64,000 nt of DNA from Coneutiohabitans sp964457925 (GTDB taxonomy: Bacteria; Zhuqueibacterota; Zhuqueibacteria; Zhuqueibacterales; Zhuqueibacteraceae), in assembly GCA_964457925.1 (NCBI GenBank), contig CAYWGH010000027.1:1-64000 (forward strand). The letters are read 5' to 3'. Under the pieces are notes generated by a model. That model made no database searches. It worked only from the letters and a program-made list of their open reading frames with translations, and was not told the DNA's origin. This document shows positions 26,260 through 35,632 of this stretch, piece after piece. Every line of letters begins with the position of its first letter. Positions within the stretch are counted from its first letter, which is position 1. A program made the translations under genes and the position numbers.

Positions 26260-26703
26260 ATGCAATTCTCCGACAGCAAATACTCTCTGGTCAGCACGAT
26301 GCGTGCACGCGCCGGGCGGCGTGTGTTTCTCAACATCACCTCGTTGATTGACGTGCTGTTCATGTTGCTGATGTTTTTCTTCATCAGCTCGACGTTTGTC
26401 GAACAACCCGGCATGAAACTCGATTTGCCGAGCGCGAAAAGCGCCGATCTGACTCAAATTGAGTCTTATCTCCTCTACATTTATGCCGACGGCAGCATGC
26501 GCCTGAATGATCAGGAAGTGACGCTGGAATCGCTCGCCGAAACCTTGAAACCGGCGGCCAGCAAGCTTTCTGAAACGACGCTGCATCTGTTCGCGGATCA
26601 AAACGTGTCGCACGGAAAAGTCGTCAGCGTGATGGACATCGCCAAGCAAGCAGGCGTGAAGAAGCTGGCGATTGCAACCATTCCCGAAGCAAGTGATAAA
26701 TAA
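26260..26703 (+). CDS. exbD: ExbD/TolR-family biopolymer transport protein
   Basis: The protein has 147 residues. It has a short cytoplasmic start (RRVFLNITSLIDVLFMLLMF), with the family aspartate D30 at the head of the single membrane helix, then a periplasmic ExbD domain (LLYIYADGSMRLNDQEVTLE). It partners ExbB 57 bases upstream. A strong terminator follows, closing the unit. Confidence 0.93.
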   Translation: MQFSDSKYSLVSTMRARAGRRVFLNITSLIDVLFMLLMFFFISSTFVEQPGMKLDLPSAKSADLTQIESYLLYIYADGSMRLNDQEVTLESLAETLKPAASKLSETTLHLFADQNVSHGKVVSVMDIAKQAGVKKLAIATIPEASDK

Positions 26704-26785
26704 TTTTTAGGCGGCCGCAAGGGGAGGAATTGTAAAACCCATGCCGACTCTTGGGATGGCTATGCTACTCTGAAATAAAAGCCTT

Positions 26786-26832
26786 AAACAAAAAGGCCAA
26801 CGCACGAACAAGTGCCGTTGGCCTTTTTGTTT
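26786..26832. terminator. Strong bidirectional intrinsic terminator
   Basis: A stem of about 20 pairs, AAACAAAAAGGCCAACGCAC against GTGCCGTTGGCCTTTTTGTTT's complement with one bulge, has a GC-rich core GGCCAAC/GTTGGCC and A/T tracts on both sides. It lies between exbD and the convergent AGCS gene and can stop transcription from both. Confidence 0.9.
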
Positions 26833-26868
26833 ATGAAATGCTTTCTCACTGTTTTTTGCCCAAACCGC

Positions 26869-28488
26869 TTACGAATATACTTTAAACTCTCCCGCCTTAA
26901 GCTTGGCAAAGTAGTCCTTCATTGTGCGCCGAACTTTGGGGGCCATGAGATACAGGCCAATCATATTCGGCAACGACATTGAGAAAATCATCAGATCGCT
27001 GAAATCGATGATATTTTGCGCCGTGATGATCGCGCCGAGAAAAACGAACATCAAAAATAGAACTTTGTAAATGATGGAACTGCGCGGACCAAACAGATAT
27101 ACCCAGGAACGCTCGCCATAGTACGACCAGGAAATACATGTGGAATAGGCAAATAGGAACACCGCAAGGGAGAGAATGTATGGAAACCAGGATATTCTCT
27201 CTTGAAACGCCAGCGAGGTGAGCAAGCCGCCATTTCCCGCCGCACGCGCCGCTTCAAACGCGCCACCGGCGTTGTAGGCGCCCGTGATCACAATGACCAG
27301 CGCCGTCATCGTGCAAACCACAACGGTATCAATAAACGGTTCAAGCAGCGCCACAAAGCCCTCGCGAATGGGAATATCGGTTTTTGCGGCAGAGTGCGCG
27401 ATGGGCGCGGAGCCGACGCCGGCTTCATTCGAAAACGTGGCGCGGCGGAAACCCTGTACCAACACACCGACGACGCCGCCATAACCGGCTTCCGGAGTGA
27501 ACGCGCCCGCGATAATCGTTGCAAATGCAGCCGGGATTTCAGTGAAATGCATGAATAAGATCACAAGCGCAGCCAAGACGTAAATGCCGCACATGAACGG
27601 CACAATTTTCTCTGCCGTTTGGGCAATTCGTTTGATGCCGCCAATGATAACAATGCCGACCATACCCACCATGAGAAGACCATACGCCCAGTTATAATCC
27701 GCCAATGCCGGGATCGTATTGGTTATTCCTCCCAGGGATTGGCCAATTTGAAACATGTTGCCGCCGCCGAACGAACCGCCAATACAACAAATGGCAAAAA
27801 GCACAGACAATGCCTTGCCCAGGCCTCCCATTCCCTTTTCCTTAAACCCTTCATGAAGGTAGTGCATCGCGCCGCCGGAGACACGGCCCTGCGGGTCAAT
27901 CTTGCGATACATCAGTCCGAGTGTACATTCGGTGAATTTGCTGCTCATGCCCAGCAAGCCCGCGATGATCATCCAGAAAGTGGCGCCGGGGCCACCAATC
28001 GAAACCGCAATGGCGACGCCGGCGATGTTGCCCAGGCCGACGGTCGCGGACAGCGCCGAACTCAAAGCCTGAAAGTGAGTGACTTCACCGGCCTCGTTTG
28101 GGTTGGTATACTTTCCGCGCACCAGTTCGATGGCGTGCTTGAAGCCGCGCAGGTTGACAAAACCCATATAAAACGTAAGAAACACCGCGCCGATGATGAG
28201 CCACAACACAATCGCTGGAAAAGGTCCGATCGGATAAAACAAAACGGCAGCCAAACCTCGAACCACCACGCCGGCGGCGTTGTCAATGGAGCTCGCAAAG
28301 TCGGTGGAGGGCGGTGCTGCTGGCGTTTGGACAGTATCCGCGGCGATCTGTGCACTCATGCTGTCAATGGACGCATGGATCGTCGTATCTTCACTTGCCG
28401 TTGTTTGCGCGAAAGAAAGGCGCGGTAAAACCACAGCAAGCGTGAACAGGATGAACTTCATGCGTACAGAGGAAAAAAAAGAGGGCAT
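26869..28488 (-). CDS. Sodium:alanine/glycine symporter (AGCS family) with exported N-terminal extension
   Basis: The protein has 539 residues from an ATG with AAAGGTGAG upstream. The AGCS core starts at about 80, with AIELVRGKYTNPNEAGEVTH, SATVGLGNIAGVAIA, GVLVQGFRRATFSNEAG and APIAHSAAKTD, all diagnostic. Before it stand a signal-peptide-like segment (ILFTLAVVLPRLSFAQ) and a ~45-residue Thr/Ala/Ser-rich linker, not present in most AGCS proteins, which would place the true N-terminus outside the cytoplasmic membrane. It imports small neutral amino acids with sodium. It is the first of four transporter genes here. Confidence 0.92.
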   Translation of the reverse strand: MPSFFSSVRMKFILFTLAVVLPRLSFAQTTASEDTTIHASIDSMSAQIAADTVQTPAAPPSTDFASSIDNAAGVVVRGLAAVLFYPIGPFPAIVLWLIIGAVFLTFYMGFVNLRGFKHAIELVRGKYTNPNEAGEVTHFQALSSALSATVGLGNIAGVAIAVSIGGPGATFWMIIAGLLGMSSKFTECTLGLMYRKIDPQGRVSGGAMHYLHEGFKEKGMGGLGKALSVLFAICCIGGSFGGGNMFQIGQSLGGITNTIPALADYNWAYGLLMVGMVGIVIIGGIKRIAQTAEKIVPFMCGIYVLAALVILFMHFTEIPAAFATIIAGAFTPEAGYGGVVGVLVQGFRRATFSNEAGVGSAPIAHSAAKTDIPIREGFVALLEPFIDTVVVCTMTALVIVITGAYNAGGAFEAARAAGNGGLLTSLAFQERISWFPYILSLAVFLFAYSTCISWSYYGERSWVYLFGPRSSIIYKVLFLMFVFLGAIITAQNIIDFSDLMIFSMSLPNMIGLYLMAPKVRRTMKDYFAKLKAGEFKVYS

Positions 28489-28634
28489 GACTCACCTTTC
28501 ATGTTTGTGGTCAAGATTGAGGGAATGGTGATTGCGATTACGGTAACAACAACCCGGACGTAGCGATAAGGATAATCGACACAAATTACCGCAAGAATCG
28601 CGAATCCGTTGAAAGGGATTTGTTTTATGCGGGC

Positions 28635-30044
28635 TTAGCGCTGCCGCGTCCAATAATAATAAAACGGCAAACCCAACACCAACAACCCGATACCGATAAA
28701 GGCATTACGCGGGTCTTCGCGGAGGGTATTACAGATAAACCAACCGGCAATTGCGGCAAACACCAGCGTTGTGATAGGATAACCCCACGCTTTGTAAGGC
28801 CGTTCAACGTTGGACATTTTTTTCCGGAGGATAATCACGCTCACCGCGGCCATGGCATAAAAAACCCAAGAGCCGAATACCACGTAAGCCGCGAGCTGAT
28901 CGTAGGTGCCGCTTAACGTGAGCAGCGCGCCCCACACGCCGATAACAATAATGGCGACATAAGGCGAGCGAAAACGCGGATGGACTTTACCGAAGGCCGG
29001 AGAAAAAATACGATCATGGCCGGGCGCCCAAATCGAGCGCGGCCCGGATAGCGACATACCGTTGAGCGTGCCGAAAGTCGACAACATGATGCCGAGCGCG
29101 ATCAAGCTGGCGCCGATGGGGCCGACGGCGGTGGCTGCAACATCCGAAGCGATGCGCTGCGAGTTGGGCATTTGTTGAATCGGGATGATCAAGGCATAGG
29201 CAATATTGGCGAGCAGATAAAGCGCCATCACTGCCAGGCAGCTCAAGATCAAGGCCAGCGGCACGTTGCGGGTGGGGTTCTTGACCTCGCCGGCGTTGAG
29301 AGTGACATCAATCCAACCATCATAAGACCAGAGTGCGGAGATCATGGCCAGGCCGAACGCCGCCGTCATCCCGCTGCTCCACCCTTCCGGCCACCACGGT
29401 GCCATATTCGCCGTGTTCGCCTGGCTCGAAAAAAAGGCCGAGAGAATCAACAGAATCAACGCCACCACTTTGGCGGTGGTGAAGAAGTTCATCACCGAAC
29501 CGCTGAATTTTACTCCGCGCACATTAACAATGGTCACCGCGGCTATAGCGAGAATGGCAATGAGTTGGCTCCAACCGAAGGTGAACGGATGCCCGAAGAT
29601 GCGCCAGCCGGGTTGAAAAAACGGTTCACTTTGCCCAATCTCCGGCACGAGATGGCCGAGATAAGTGGTGAAAGCAATGGAAACAGCGGCAAGGGAAGCC
29701 GCTTTATTGATAAAATAATCATTCCAACTGAAGAGAAAGCCCCAAACTTTGCCGTAGGATTCACGCAAATAAACATATGGCCCTCCGGACTGCGGCAACA
29801 TCGAGCTCAGCTCGGCGAGCGAGAGTGCGCCGAACAGAGTCAACATGCCGGCGACCACCCACACGAGCAAAATCGGGCCCATGGCAGGCAGATGCCCGGC
29901 AATGGTTGCCGGCACCAAGAAAATGCCGGAGCCAATGATACAGCCAACATTGATCGCGATTGCTTCTTTCAAGCCGAGGGCGCGGAGGAGTTCTGGAGAA
30001 GAGGTTTGCTGTTGCGTGTGCGTGACTTCGGAGAGGTTCGCCAA
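28635..30044 (-). CDS. APC-family amino acid permease
   Basis: The protein has 469 residues and about twelve membrane helices. Helix 1 carries the APC motif VGCIIGSGIFLVP, and the third helix region is LAELSSMLPQSGGPYVYLRE, as in L-type/serine-threonine exchangers. The substrate cannot be told. It ends 147 bases before the AGCS gene start and follows the dead vapC by about 20 bases. Confidence 0.92.
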   Translation of the reverse strand: MANLSEVTHTQQQTSSPELLRALGLKEAIAINVGCIIGSGIFLVPATIAGHLPAMGPILLVWVVAGMLTLFGALSLAELSSMLPQSGGPYVYLRESYGKVWGFLFSWNDYFINKAASLAAVSIAFTTYLGHLVPEIGQSEPFFQPGWRIFGHPFTFGWSQLIAILAIAAVTIVNVRGVKFSGSVMNFFTTAKVVALILLILSAFFSSQANTANMAPWWPEGWSSGMTAAFGLAMISALWSYDGWIDVTLNAGEVKNPTRNVPLALILSCLAVMALYLLANIAYALIIPIQQMPNSQRIASDVAATAVGPIGASLIALGIMLSTFGTLNGMSLSGPRSIWAPGHDRIFSPAFGKVHPRFRSPYVAIIVIGVWGALLTLSGTYDQLAAYVVFGSWVFYAMAAVSVIILRKKMSNVERPYKAWGYPITTLVFAAIAGWFICNTLREDPRNAFIGIGLLVLGLPFYYYWTRQR

Positions 30045-30064
30045 GATGGCCTCCTACGATGAGT

Positions 30065-30471
30065 TTACCAGCTTCGTATTTCCAAGTCCGGGACTTGTTT
30101 GAAATCGAAATCGTCGGTGATAAAAATTGCCTCGTGCTGTAAACAAAGCGCGGCAATCCAGATATCATTTCCAGGGCTGGGCGAGCCCCGGCGCGCCAGT
30201 GTCCAACTCAACCCATGGAATCGTTGCAACGTTTCCTCATTCAGCCATAATACCCGCAAGTACGGAATATACTTTTCAACTAACTTGCGTTTGGGCGTCG
30301 TTTTCTCCGGATTCCCTCGTACCAGGCCATGCCGAAATTCCCCGTAAACAATGCAGGGAATCACGCTTTCGAGGGTTTGATCAGTCCAGCGAAAGCGCTT
30401 TGGCGAAGTCCAGCACGAGAGTCCGTCAAGGCCACGAGATAATTCGTATCAAGCGCTTGCTAAGAACTCAT
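30065..30471 (-). pseudogene. Broken VapC-type PIN-domain toxin
   Basis: Reading from an ATG at 30471 gives three codons, then TAG, then in the same frame a PIN start LDTNYLVALTD (first Asp). That frame ends at a TGA, and the rest continues in another frame: IPCIVYGEFRHGL (Glu), GNDIWIAALCLQH (Asp) and ITDDFDF. All catalytic acidic positions of VapC can still be traced, but a nonsense codon and a frameshift split them. The 99-codon piece (30065-30364) alone lacks the first Asp. No VapB antitoxin is found beside it. Confidence 0.8.
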
Positions 30472-30505
30472 TCCCCACGCTCCGCTAACTGGGCAATTCA
30501 AGGTT

Positions 30506-32014
30506 TCAATTCGAGCTCGCTTTGCGCAATTTGCTTTTATGATACCCATACAACAAATAAATCAGAAGTCCCGCGCCCAGCCACGCCGCAAAGCGAACCC
30601 AAGTTACCCAGGGCAATCCCGCCATGAGATAGAGGCAAGAACCTATACCGAGCAAAGGCACCACGGGTACGAAAGGCGTCTTGAATGCCCGCGGGCGATG
30701 CGGCTCTTTATAACGCAAAATAATAATGCCGGCGCAGACGAGCGCAAATGCAAACAAGGTTCCAATATTCGTTAACTCGACAATCTCGTTGATATTGGCA
30801 AAAGCGGAAATCAATGCCACCGCTACGCCGGTCCAAATCGTCGTGACATGCGGGGTTTTATATTTGGTATGCACTTTCTGAAAAACCGGGGGCAACAACC
30901 CGTCACGTGACATTGAGAAAAAGATGCGCGGTTGGCCATATTGAAAAACCAAAAGAACGGCCGTCATTGAAATCACAGCGCCGAAGGCAACGAGACCAGC
31001 CGCGACATCGGAACCGACGTAGGCTAGCGCCGCCGCCAAGGGATCCGCGACGCCCAATTTATCCCAGGGCATCATGCCTGTGAGCACGGCGGCAACAACA
31101 ACATAGATCAACGTACAGATCGCCAACGAGCCGATGATGCCGATCGGCATATCACGTCCAGGCCGTTTGCACTCTTCCGCCGCGGTTGAAATCGCGTCAA
31201 AGCCGATATAAGCGAAGAAGATCAGGCTCGCCCCGGTCCACACTCCGGAAAAGCCGTTTGGCATAAAGGGAGACCAATGCTCCGGTTTCACGTATTTGGC
31301 GCCGACATAAATAAAGAAAAAGAGTATGGCAAGTTTGATCACGACCATCATGTTATTGACACGCACGGATTCTTTTGCGCCAATCACCAAAAGCCATGTG
31401 ATCGCCGCCACAATCGCCACCGCGAGAAAATTGAAAATGATCGGAATGCCGAGAATGGTCGGATGATTCGTCCAGGCTTCGTAGTTCAAAGCAATTACCG
31501 GATCAATCTCGCCACCGGCCTTGGCTACGGCAGCGGCAGCCTGTGCTGCAGAACGATAATCCACCGAGAGCCAGGCGGGAATGTGAATGCCAAGGCCCTC
31601 ACACATTTGATGAAAATATGCCGCCCAGCCAATGGCAACTGCTACGTTGCCGATGGCATATTCGATGATTAAATCCCAGCCAATGATCCACGCCACCGCC
31701 TCACCCAGCGTGGCATAGGAGTAGGTATAGGCGCTGCCTGAAACCGGCACAAGCGAGGCGAACTCGGCGTAGCACAAGCCGCTGAATGCGCAGGCAATAG
31801 CGGTGAGCACAAATGACAGCATAATAGCCGGGCCGGCGCCAGGACGGATCGCATCGCCGGCAACGGCGGTGCCGATGACGGCAAAAATACCGGTGCCGAT
31901 GATCGCGCCGATGCCGAGTGAAATCAAATCAACCGCGCCGAGTGAACGCTTCAAGCTGGTTTTCTCGGCATCCTGGGTCAATTGATCGAGGTTCTTGGTG
32001 CGGAAGAGGTTCAT
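30506..32014 (-). CDS. APC-family cationic amino acid transporter-like permease
   Basis: The protein has 502 residues from the ATG at 32014, which gives the usual family N-terminus (MNLFRTKNLDQL); the frame stays open to 32080. No strong ribosome site is seen for either start. APC marks are LGIGAIIGTGIFAVIG, GLCYAEFASLVPVSGSAYTY and IIGWDLIIEYAIGN, as in the CAT subgroup (YfnA-like). About 12-13 helices. It is likely an exchanger or importer of amino acids such as lysine/arginine, but the substrate is inferred only from the subgroup. Confidence 0.9.
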   Translation of the reverse strand: MNLFRTKNLDQLTQDAEKTSLKRSLGAVDLISLGIGAIIGTGIFAVIGTAVAGDAIRPGAGPAIMLSFVLTAIACAFSGLCYAEFASLVPVSGSAYTYSYATLGEAVAWIIGWDLIIEYAIGNVAVAIGWAAYFHQMCEGLGIHIPAWLSVDYRSAAQAAAAVAKAGGEIDPVIALNYEAWTNHPTILGIPIIFNFLAVAIVAAITWLLVIGAKESVRVNNMMVVIKLAILFFFIYVGAKYVKPEHWSPFMPNGFSGVWTGASLIFFAYIGFDAISTAAEECKRPGRDMPIGIIGSLAICTLIYVVVAAVLTGMMPWDKLGVADPLAAALAYVGSDVAAGLVAFGAVISMTAVLLVFQYGQPRIFFSMSRDGLLPPVFQKVHTKYKTPHVTTIWTGVAVALISAFANINEIVELTNIGTLFAFALVCAGIIILRYKEPHRPRAFKTPFVPVVPLLGIGSCLYLMAGLPWVTWVRFAAWLGAGLLIYLLYGYHKSKLRKASSN

Positions 32015-32201
32015 GGCAAAAAGATAAAAAGGGAAAAGATTATGGGAATTTGTTGATTTTCGATTTTGAGGCTTGATCATGTTTTACAGCTTTAGCCGTC
32101 ATGGAAATGCATATCCAAATGTGTTCATTAACTTCGCCAAAAGCTTGCATATCGTTTCAGCGCCTGCGTTCATACTCTTTGTTTGCCTCTTTTTATCATG
32201 G

Positions 32202-33452
32202 TTATCCTATGAGCATCCCTGCTATCGTTGCCGTCATCCAACTTGCAAGCGCGCCGCCAAACATGGCGCGCAGGCCGAGTTTGGCGAGATCGCCGCGGCG
32301 CTCAGGGGCCATGCCGCCAATGCCGCCGATTTGAATCGCGATTGAAGAAAAATTCGCAAAACCGCACAGCGCATATGTCGCAATCGTAATGGCGCGTTCA
32401 CTCATGCCGCCGCTTTTGATCAAATCGCCGAGATGCACATATGCCAAAAATTCGTTGATGGAGATTTTGGTGCCGAGCAAATTGCCGAATTCCAGGCAAT
32501 CCTTCCACGGCACGCCCATCAGCCAGGCCAGCGGCGCGAAAATCCAACCGAAGAGTGTGCGCAAATCTTGCGGGAAATAAGTGAATCCCACCCAATTTGA
32601 CAATGCGCTGTGAAGAACGCCCATGCCGGCATTAACCACAGCGATGAGCGCAATGAAGGCGAGCAGCATTGCGCCGACGTTCACGGCGAGCTTCATGCCG
32701 TCAGCCGCTCCAACGGCCGCGGCTTCAATGACGTCCCCGGCGACTTTTCCCGGCGGCACTTTCACGTGCCCCTTGGTCACGGACTCTTCTTTTTCGGGCA
32801 AAATGATTTTCGCCATCATCAATGCGGCCGGTGCTGACATGACACTTGCCGCAAGCAAATGCGCGGCCGGAACTCCCATGGCGATATAACCGGCGAGCAC
32901 ACCGCCGGCTACCGTCGCAAAGCCGCCCACCATGATCGCCATCAACTCGGATTTGGTGGCCTGCGCGATAAACGGGCGAATCAGCAACGGCGCTTCCGTC
33001 TGCCCGACAAAAATGTTTGCTGAGCACGAAAGTGATTCCGCGCCGCTTGTGCCCATGGTTTTGGCCATGCCCCGCGCAATGATTTCAACAACTTTTTGCA
33101 TGATGCCGAGGTGATAAAGGATGGACATTACCGCGGAAAAAAATATGATGGTGGGAAGAATGCCGAAGGCGAATTGAAAACCGAATGTGTCTTGATATTC
33201 CGGTTTGATGAGGTTGCCGAAAAGAAATCCCGAGCCGGCCTTGGTAAAATCGAGAAACGCCGCCACTTTGTCGCCGGTCCACTGAAAAACCGCCTTGCCG
33301 GTGTCGGTCCAAAGAATGATGAACGCGAAAAAAAGCTGCAAACCCACGGCCCAAAACACCACGCGCCAGGGGAAATTTTTGCGGTCGTACGATATGGCAT
33401 AGGCGATGCCGATCATGGTCACCATGCCAACCACGCTGATGAGTCGTTCCAT
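32202..33452 (-). CDS. Concentrative nucleoside transporter (CNT/NupC family)
   Basis: The protein has 416 residues from an ATG with a strong GGAGGAGGGAG ribosome site. Family motifs are SANIFVGQTEAPLLIRP, KSELMAIMVGGFATVAGGVL, EFGNLLGTKISINEF and YALCGFANFSSIAIQIGG. It cotransports nucleosides with Na+ or H+. A small perfect hairpin (GCGTGAGG/CCTCACGC, 33490-33512) lies about 40 bases upstream of the start in the leader; a regulatory role is possible but unproved. Confidence 0.95.
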   Translation of the reverse strand: MERLISVVGMVTMIGIAYAISYDRKNFPWRVVFWAVGLQLFFAFIILWTDTGKAVFQWTGDKVAAFLDFTKAGSGFLFGNLIKPEYQDTFGFQFAFGILPTIIFFSAVMSILYHLGIMQKVVEIIARGMAKTMGTSGAESLSCSANIFVGQTEAPLLIRPFIAQATKSELMAIMVGGFATVAGGVLAGYIAMGVPAAHLLAASVMSAPAALMMAKIILPEKEESVTKGHVKVPPGKVAGDVIEAAAVGAADGMKLAVNVGAMLLAFIALIAVVNAGMGVLHSALSNWVGFTYFPQDLRTLFGWIFAPLAWLMGVPWKDCLEFGNLLGTKISINEFLAYVHLGDLIKSGGMSERAITIATYALCGFANFSSIAIQIGGIGGMAPERRGDLAKLGLRAMFGGALASWMTATIAGMLIG

Positions 33453-33865
33453 GCTCTCCCTCCTCCGTCGATCATGAATCCCTGGCGTCGCGTGAGGTTT
33501 TGGCCCTCACGCATGGTTTATGATAGTCTGCTTGATTGCATGTACCTCGCTCAAAACGTCGTGTTACCGGGAAAAGATATTTGCGCAAGATAATGATCTT
33601 TCTGTGAAGCACAAGAAATTTTTGCACGATCGGTCAGTTATTGGGGATACCTTTTGGGCAGAGGCAAAACTCTGCTCTTGCCTCCCCAAGCGATGAACAG
33701 ACCGTCAACGAATACGCAGATACCTTAATTTCTAGAAATGGCGCCATTGAAATGTCATTCACCTAATCTTGTGAAGCATTCAGCAATTTGCCGGCAACTT
33801 CACAATGTCCCTCCGGGATGATATTCAACAACGGATGATTTTTCTAAGGTAACAGTCGACACCGA

Positions 33866-34001
33866 TTTTCAAGCAAGCTGAAAATTGAAGCTCTTCGAGC
33901 AGCTTTGGAAACTTCGCCCACGGAAGTAGAACTGGCGCAGAAAGAAAAAGCCTTTTCAGTGGGATTTCATTTCAGTGGGCGAAACACATCAGAATTTTAT
34001 T
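33866..34001. repeat. Dispersed repeat, copy 2 (GTGGGCGAA family)
   Basis: It shares TTTTCAAGCAAGCTGAAAA, GAAGCTCTTCGAGCAG and GTGGGCGAAAC..CAGAATTTTATT with 4501-4615. Internally TTCGCCCACGGAAGTAGAA pairs with the reverse of GATTTCATTTCAGTGGGCGAA, giving a long imperfect hairpin like the one at 51300-51369. One base separates it from the TIR element copy B. Confidence 0.65.
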
Positions 34002-34002
34002 C

Positions 34003-34122
34003 TAACTTGACTATGCCAGATTCACAGCTGAGAGGCAGAGTTCGCTGGGAATTCTGATCAATCTTACTCTGCGATCTCCGCACCACTGCGGTGATTTTTG
34101 GAATGTGACATAGTCGAGCTAA
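34003..34122. repeat. ~120-bp element with terminal inverted repeats, copy B
   Basis: This is the second copy of the element at 25263-25382. The left end TAACTTGACTATGCCAGATTC matches the reverse complement of the right end (TAGCTCGACTATGTCACATTC) at 17 of 21 positions. It lies 21 bases from the end of the GNAT gene. There is no coding capacity. Confidence 0.75.
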
Positions 34123-34143
34123 CTTTGAAAAGCTAATCGCGCA

Positions 34144-34626
34144 CTATTCGCGCAGCAACTTGCAATAAATAACACGGTCATCCCCGACTGTGTAAAAGTC
34201 GGGAATGCGGGCAATTTCTTGATAATTCCGGCGGAGATAGAATTGTCGCGTGGCATTGTAGCTGGATTTGGAGGAGGTTTCAATCATCAACAGGCGGGCG
34301 TTTTGCGCTCGAATTTGGTTTTCGACAAACTCAAGCAAAACTTTGCCGACGCCGCGGCCCTGGCACTTGGGATCAACAGCAATCCAATAAAGATCCCACG
34401 TGCCGTCGGTCATCGGCGTCGGGCCATAGCAAACATAACCGGCCACACGATCATCTTGATCGGCGGCGCAGTAGAGAATATAATCCTTTTGTTCGGGCCG
34501 ATCGAGATAGATATCGATCAGCTCAAGCGCGACTGCGATTTCTACTTCAGTGAAGTTACCCGTATCAAGCAAAATTTGCTTGATACGCAGGCGATCGTCG
34601 CGACGCAGGGCGCGAATGGTGATCAT
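34144..34626 (-). CDS. GNAT-family N-acetyltransferase
   Basis: The protein has 160 residues. The acetyl-CoA loop is CQGRGVGKVLLEF, preceded by TWDLYWIAVDPK and followed by the terminal FYLRRNYQEIARIPDFY. Its ATG has GCGGAGAA upstream and overlaps the end of the second ATP-grasp gene by 62 bases, a long overlap that implies coupled translation. The substrate is unknown; the neighbours suggest it acylates a small peptide or amino acid made by the ligases. It is the last gene of the cassette. Confidence 0.85.
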   Translation of the reverse strand: MITIRALRRDDRLRIKQILLDTGNFTEVEIAVALELIDIYLDRPEQKDYILYCAADQDDRVAGYVCYGPTPMTDGTWDLYWIAVDPKCQGRGVGKVLLEFVENQIRAQNARLLMIETSSKSSYNATRQFYLRRNYQEIARIPDFYTVGDDRVIYCKLLRE

Positions 34627-35632
34627 GACGTTCTCCGCGTTTCAAGGCGCACGTGATGATGTCGCCGACGAGTTGCGTATACGATCGCCCGGAGGCCAGC
34701 GCCGAACGCGAGAACCCGGCGTCCGGCGAAATATCGGGATTGGGATTCACCTCGACAATATACGGTTGATTGTCTTGCGACAGGCGCATATCCACGCGTG
34801 CATAATCGCGGCAGCCCATCAAGCGGAATGCTGCAATGGCAATCTGTTGCACTTTCCGGGCGGTGTCTTCATCGAGGGGGGCCGGGCATTCAGCGCCGAC
34901 ACTTTGATATTCTTCACTATTCGCCATCCACTTGACATTGTAGGAACAAATGCGCGGACGGCCATCCGGCCAATAAGGAAACGTAATTTCGGAAATGGGC
35001 AGTGCTTCGGGAATCTGATCGCCGATTATGGCAACGTTCAGCTCGCGACCGTCGATATACTCTTCCACCAACGCCGGTTGATGATAGTTCTGAATTACCC
35101 ATGCCACCCGGCGGCGCAGATCTCCAAGATTGGACACCACGGATTCCGCATCAATGCCGAGGCTGGCGTCTTCGTGCACGGGTTTCACGATCACCGGATA
35201 TTTCAAACGAAAGCGCCCGGGCACTTCGCTGCACAGCATGCCCTTGGGCGCGGGCAGGCCGGCTTGGTTGAGCAGCATCTTGGTCGTCCACTTGTCGGTC
35301 GCCATCATCAGCGTCGAGGGCGGCGCACCGGTGTATTCCGCACCGAGTAATTCGTAGACGCACGCCAAATGCACATGAAAACGGCTTTCACCTTGCCAGC
35401 CTTCAACGAGATTGAAAACCACATCGGTGGGAATGCGCGACAGGCGTTCCATGAATGCCGGGATGGACTTTTGCAAGGGCGCCAGCATGACGTCATAGCC
35501 CAGCTCACGTAATGCCGCAGTTACGGCGTTGACTTGGTCAAGCACGCCGGCTTCGGAAACATAATCAATCTCGCGGCCGCGCTGTTCGCGGCGCGGCGCG
35601 TTGTAAGCAATCAAAACTTTTTGCCCGGTCAT
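34565..35632 (-). CDS. ATP-grasp ligase related to D-Ala-D-Ala ligase (second of pair)
   Basis: The protein has 355 residues. The N-terminal domain includes DVVFNLVEGWQGE and GAEYTGAPPSTLMMATDK. The ATP-grasp core has YPVIVKPVHEDASLGI, VEEYIDGRELNVAIIG and the metal-binding end YIVEVNPNPDIS. The last ~20 residues are Arg/His/Ser-rich and lie in the overlap with the GNAT gene. It likely forms a peptide or amide bond with ATP. It differs from true Ddl in the substrate-side residues and in having a paralogue next to it, so cell-wall D-Ala-D-Ala synthesis is not the obvious role. Overlaps its partner by four bases (ATGA). Confidence 0.85.
   Translation of the reverse strand: MTGQKVLIAYNAPRREQRGREIDYVSEAGVLDQVNAVTAALRELGYDVMLAPLQKSIPAFMERLSRIPTDVVFNLVEGWQGESRFHVHLACVYELLGAEYTGAPPSTLMMATDKWTTKMLLNQAGLPAPKGMLCSEVPGRFRLKYPVIVKPVHEDASLGIDAESVVSNLGDLRRRVAWVIQNYHQPALVEEYIDGRELNVAIIGDQIPEALPISEITFPYWPDGRPRICSYNVKWMANSEEYQSVGAECPAPLDEDTARKVQQIAIAAFRLMGCRDYARVDMRLSQDNQPYIVEVNPNPDISPDAGFSRSALASGRSYTQLVGDIITCALKRGERHDHHSRPASRRSPAYQANFA

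Larger units (their letters stand above)
33453..34143. other. Long intergenic region upstream of the nucleoside transporter, with two repeats
   Basis: No ORF here looks like a gene. The first ~60 bases form the transporter leader with an eight-base-pair hairpin at 33490-33512. From 33866 two repeats lie back to back: a GTGGGCGAA-family copy and a TIR element. The stretch between about 33600 and 33865 holds nothing I can identify. Confidence 0.65.
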
